Assembly: GCA_030145035.1 (NCBI GenBank)
Contig: JAQYWL010000266.1
Span: 1 to 5,469 of the forward strand
Direction of reading: 5' to 3'
Length of the DNA: 5,469 bases
DNA from: Desulfobacteria bacterium
Lineage (GTDB): Bacteria > Desulfobacterota > Desulfobacteria > Desulfobacterales > C00003060
The translations under genes and the position numbers were made by a program. The notes under the pieces were generated by a model, which saw only the letters and a list, made by a program, of their open reading frames with translations, had not been told where the DNA came from and did not search any database. Of this stretch, positions 5,068 through 5,469 are shown piece after piece (within the stretch, counting starts at the first letter, position 1; each line of letters begins with the position of its first letter).

Positions 5068-5469
5068 CTACGAGGAGCGAAGGGGCGAAAGGTCCTTATT
5101 CTTTTCAAAATCGGCATAGATGGATTTCAGGCGCGCTCTTTGCCTCTCCACGCAGGCAGGGATGGAGGCCAGGTTCTCTCCCTGATACGGCTGTTTTTGG
5201 GCAATACTCAGACAGAAGTCCATACCATCTTCGAGGTTCTTCTTGAAAGCCTGAAGTGTTCTGATTTCCCTGGGGGTGTACGTGCAGTGGGTTACCCGTA
5301 CTTCAAAATAGTCCACATACATCACAATCTCCTTCGCAAACATATGTGGACGTTCGGATGAAACCAGCGACGGGCCTCTTCCGTAGATATGGTCCGCCAT
5401 CTCTTTCAGTGTGTAGATCTTGTTGAACCAGGCGATATTGGGACCGGGACATATCGACTGGGGGGCTGT
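5068..5469 (-). CDS. Unrecognised protein, C-terminal part (5' partial)
   Basis: On the minus strand a frame runs from the right edge to a TAG at 5070-5068, giving 133 visible residues; the start lies outside the window. An ATG at 5400-5398 is possible but the frame is open for 23 codons before it, and the upstream residues (SICPGPNIAWFNKIYTLKE) look like protein, with a CPGPN motif that often marks a turn near a ligand or metal site. Further on are ADHIYGRGPSLVSSERPHMF, a short hydrophobic stretch around MYVDYFEVRV, and a charged helical tail (EDGMDFCLSIAQKQ, then ERQRARLKSIYADFEKNK). Four cysteines are present, but not in a ferredoxin-like spacing. I do not recognise the family. It converges on fabF with a 96-bp gap, so the two are not co-transcribed. 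That it is coding is supported by the long open frame and normal composition. Confidence 0.65.
   Translation of the reverse strand, partial: TAPQSICPGPNIAWFNKIYTLKEMADHIYGRGPSLVSSERPHMFAKEIVMYVDYFEVRVTHCTYTPREIRTLQAFKKNLEDGMDFCLSIAQKQPYQGENLASIPACVERQRARLKSIYADFEKNKDLSPLRSS

Noticed and set aside
5023..5361. 112-codon plus-strand open frame after fabF
   Set aside because: It is antisense to the partial minus-strand gene, which has the longer open frame and more protein-like composition.

Overview
The window looks like a chromosomal segment from a bacterium of about 50% GC. I suspect a member of the Desulfobacterota (former Deltaproteobacteria). The basis is a DnaK-like protein with a DUF3731-type C-terminal region, a stand-alone AmmeMemoRadiSam radical SAM gene, and gaps filled with 7-bp tandem repeats and small hairpins, a style I associate with environmental genomes of that group. 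The assignment is an inference, not a proof.

Layout. (1) 1-1325, plus strand: the C-terminal part of an Hsp70-family protein, cut by the left edge. (2) 1326-1546: a gap with two consecutive small hairpins and an isolated perfect Shine-Dalgarno sequence followed by ATG-TAA. (3) 1547-2302, plus: a class I SAM-dependent methyltransferase. (4) 2303-2597: a repeat mosaic holding a 23-bp tandem duplication, an imperfect inverted repeat, four exact CGCTATG units, a TGACCAA array and a hairpin that appears to interrupt that array. (5) 2598-3611, plus: amrS, whose start codon is supplied by the last repeat unit. (6) 3612-3711: a gap with a degenerate heptamer and a good ribosome binding site. (7) 3712-4971, plus: a FabF-type beta-ketoacyl-ACP synthase, distinctly more AT-rich than the genes before it. 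(8) 5068-5469, minus: the C-terminal end of an unrecognised protein, convergent with fabF and cut by the right edge.

The four plus-strand genes are separated by gaps of about 100 to 300 bp and share no pathway I can name, so I do not read them as one operon. The AMMECR1 and Memo partners of AmrS are not in the window, nor are the acyl carrier protein or other fatty-acid genes that often accompany fabF. I found no RNA genes, insertion sequences or CRISPR arrays. The most notable structure is the non-coding repeat mosaic in front of amrS, which reaches into that gene's translation start.
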